From contig JAFTIG010000019.1 in assembly GCA_017457015.1 (NCBI GenBank), forward strand, positions 1-5,147: a stretch of 5,147 bases of DNA, read 5' to 3'. Under the pieces are notes generated by a model that saw nothing but the letters and a program-made list of their open reading frames with translations, was not told the origin of the DNA and did no database searches. This document shows positions 5,147 through 5,147 of the stretch, piece by piece. Made by a program: the position numbers and the translations under genes. Every line of letters begins with the position of its first letter. The stretch's first letter is position 1. The stretch is from Clostridia bacterium. Its GTDB lineage: Bacteria; Bacillota_A; Clostridia; Christensenellales; Borkfalkiaceae.

Positions 5147-5147
5147 T

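Larger units (their letters stand above)
4882..5147. other. Non-coding AT-rich region with hairpins
   Basis: No credible ORF was found on either strand in these 266 bp. The stretch is strongly AT-rich, including a 14-bp palindrome TAATATATATATTA (5045-5058), and is broken only by the two GC-rich hairpins listed separately. I see no tRNA, no transposase remnant and no repeated spacer pattern. Confidence 0.6.

Noticed and set aside
5109..5147. Integron attC-like site (GTTAGGT at right, CCTAAC at left)
   Set aside because: The right box fits GTTRRRY but the left box fails at the first base, the stem lacks the unpaired bases of attC, the element is too short, and no integrase or cassette is present.
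4882..5147. CRISPR array or replication origin in the right-hand tail
   Set aside because: Only two hairpins that differ in their stems, no regular spacers, no DnaA-box cluster and no rep or cas gene.

Overview
The window looks like chromosomal DNA from a low-GC Gram-positive bacterium, most likely an uncultured member of the Clostridia. The reasons are the AT-rich sequence, AGGAG-type ribosome binding sites, TTGACA/TATAAT sigma-A promoters, hairpin-plus-T-tract terminators and the tilS-hpt gene pair. Species assignment is inference. No transposase, phage structural gene, CRISPR array, rRNA or tRNA was seen.

Layout, left to right. (1) 1-1646: the 3' part of tilS (tRNA-Ile lysidine synthase), overlapped by 4 bp by hpt (hypoxanthine phosphoribosyltransferase) and closed by a hairpin terminator. 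The ftsH gene that often follows hpt in Firmicutes is absent. (2) 1711-2019, minus strand: a 102-residue, highly charged helical protein of unknown function. (3) 2020-2222: a divergent intergenic region with a promoter on each side, an operator-like inverted repeat and a 21-bp-phased direct repeat. (4) 2223-3539: a SulP/SLC26-type anion transporter with a complete membrane domain and no STAS domain, ending at a strong terminator that probably works in both directions. (5) 3643-4113, minus strand: a GNAT acetyltransferase. (6) 4211-4639: a perfect consensus promoter driving a 101-residue protein with three membrane segments, then a textbook terminator. (7) 4720-4881: a 49-codon ORF with no Shine-Dalgarno whose ATG lies 6 nt after a perfect TATAAT, so it is a candidate leaderless gene. 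(8) 4882-5147: AT-rich non-coding DNA with a weak hairpin and two strong GC-rich hairpins that share a core. The second ends one base before the window edge.

The genes do not form one pathway. tilS and hpt are a translationally coupled housekeeping pair. The rest are single-gene transcription units separated by their own promoters and terminators. No convincing new multi-gene system is present. The items most worth a second look are the leaderless small ORF, the two related hairpins at the right edge, the STAS-less transporter and the two small proteins of unknown function.
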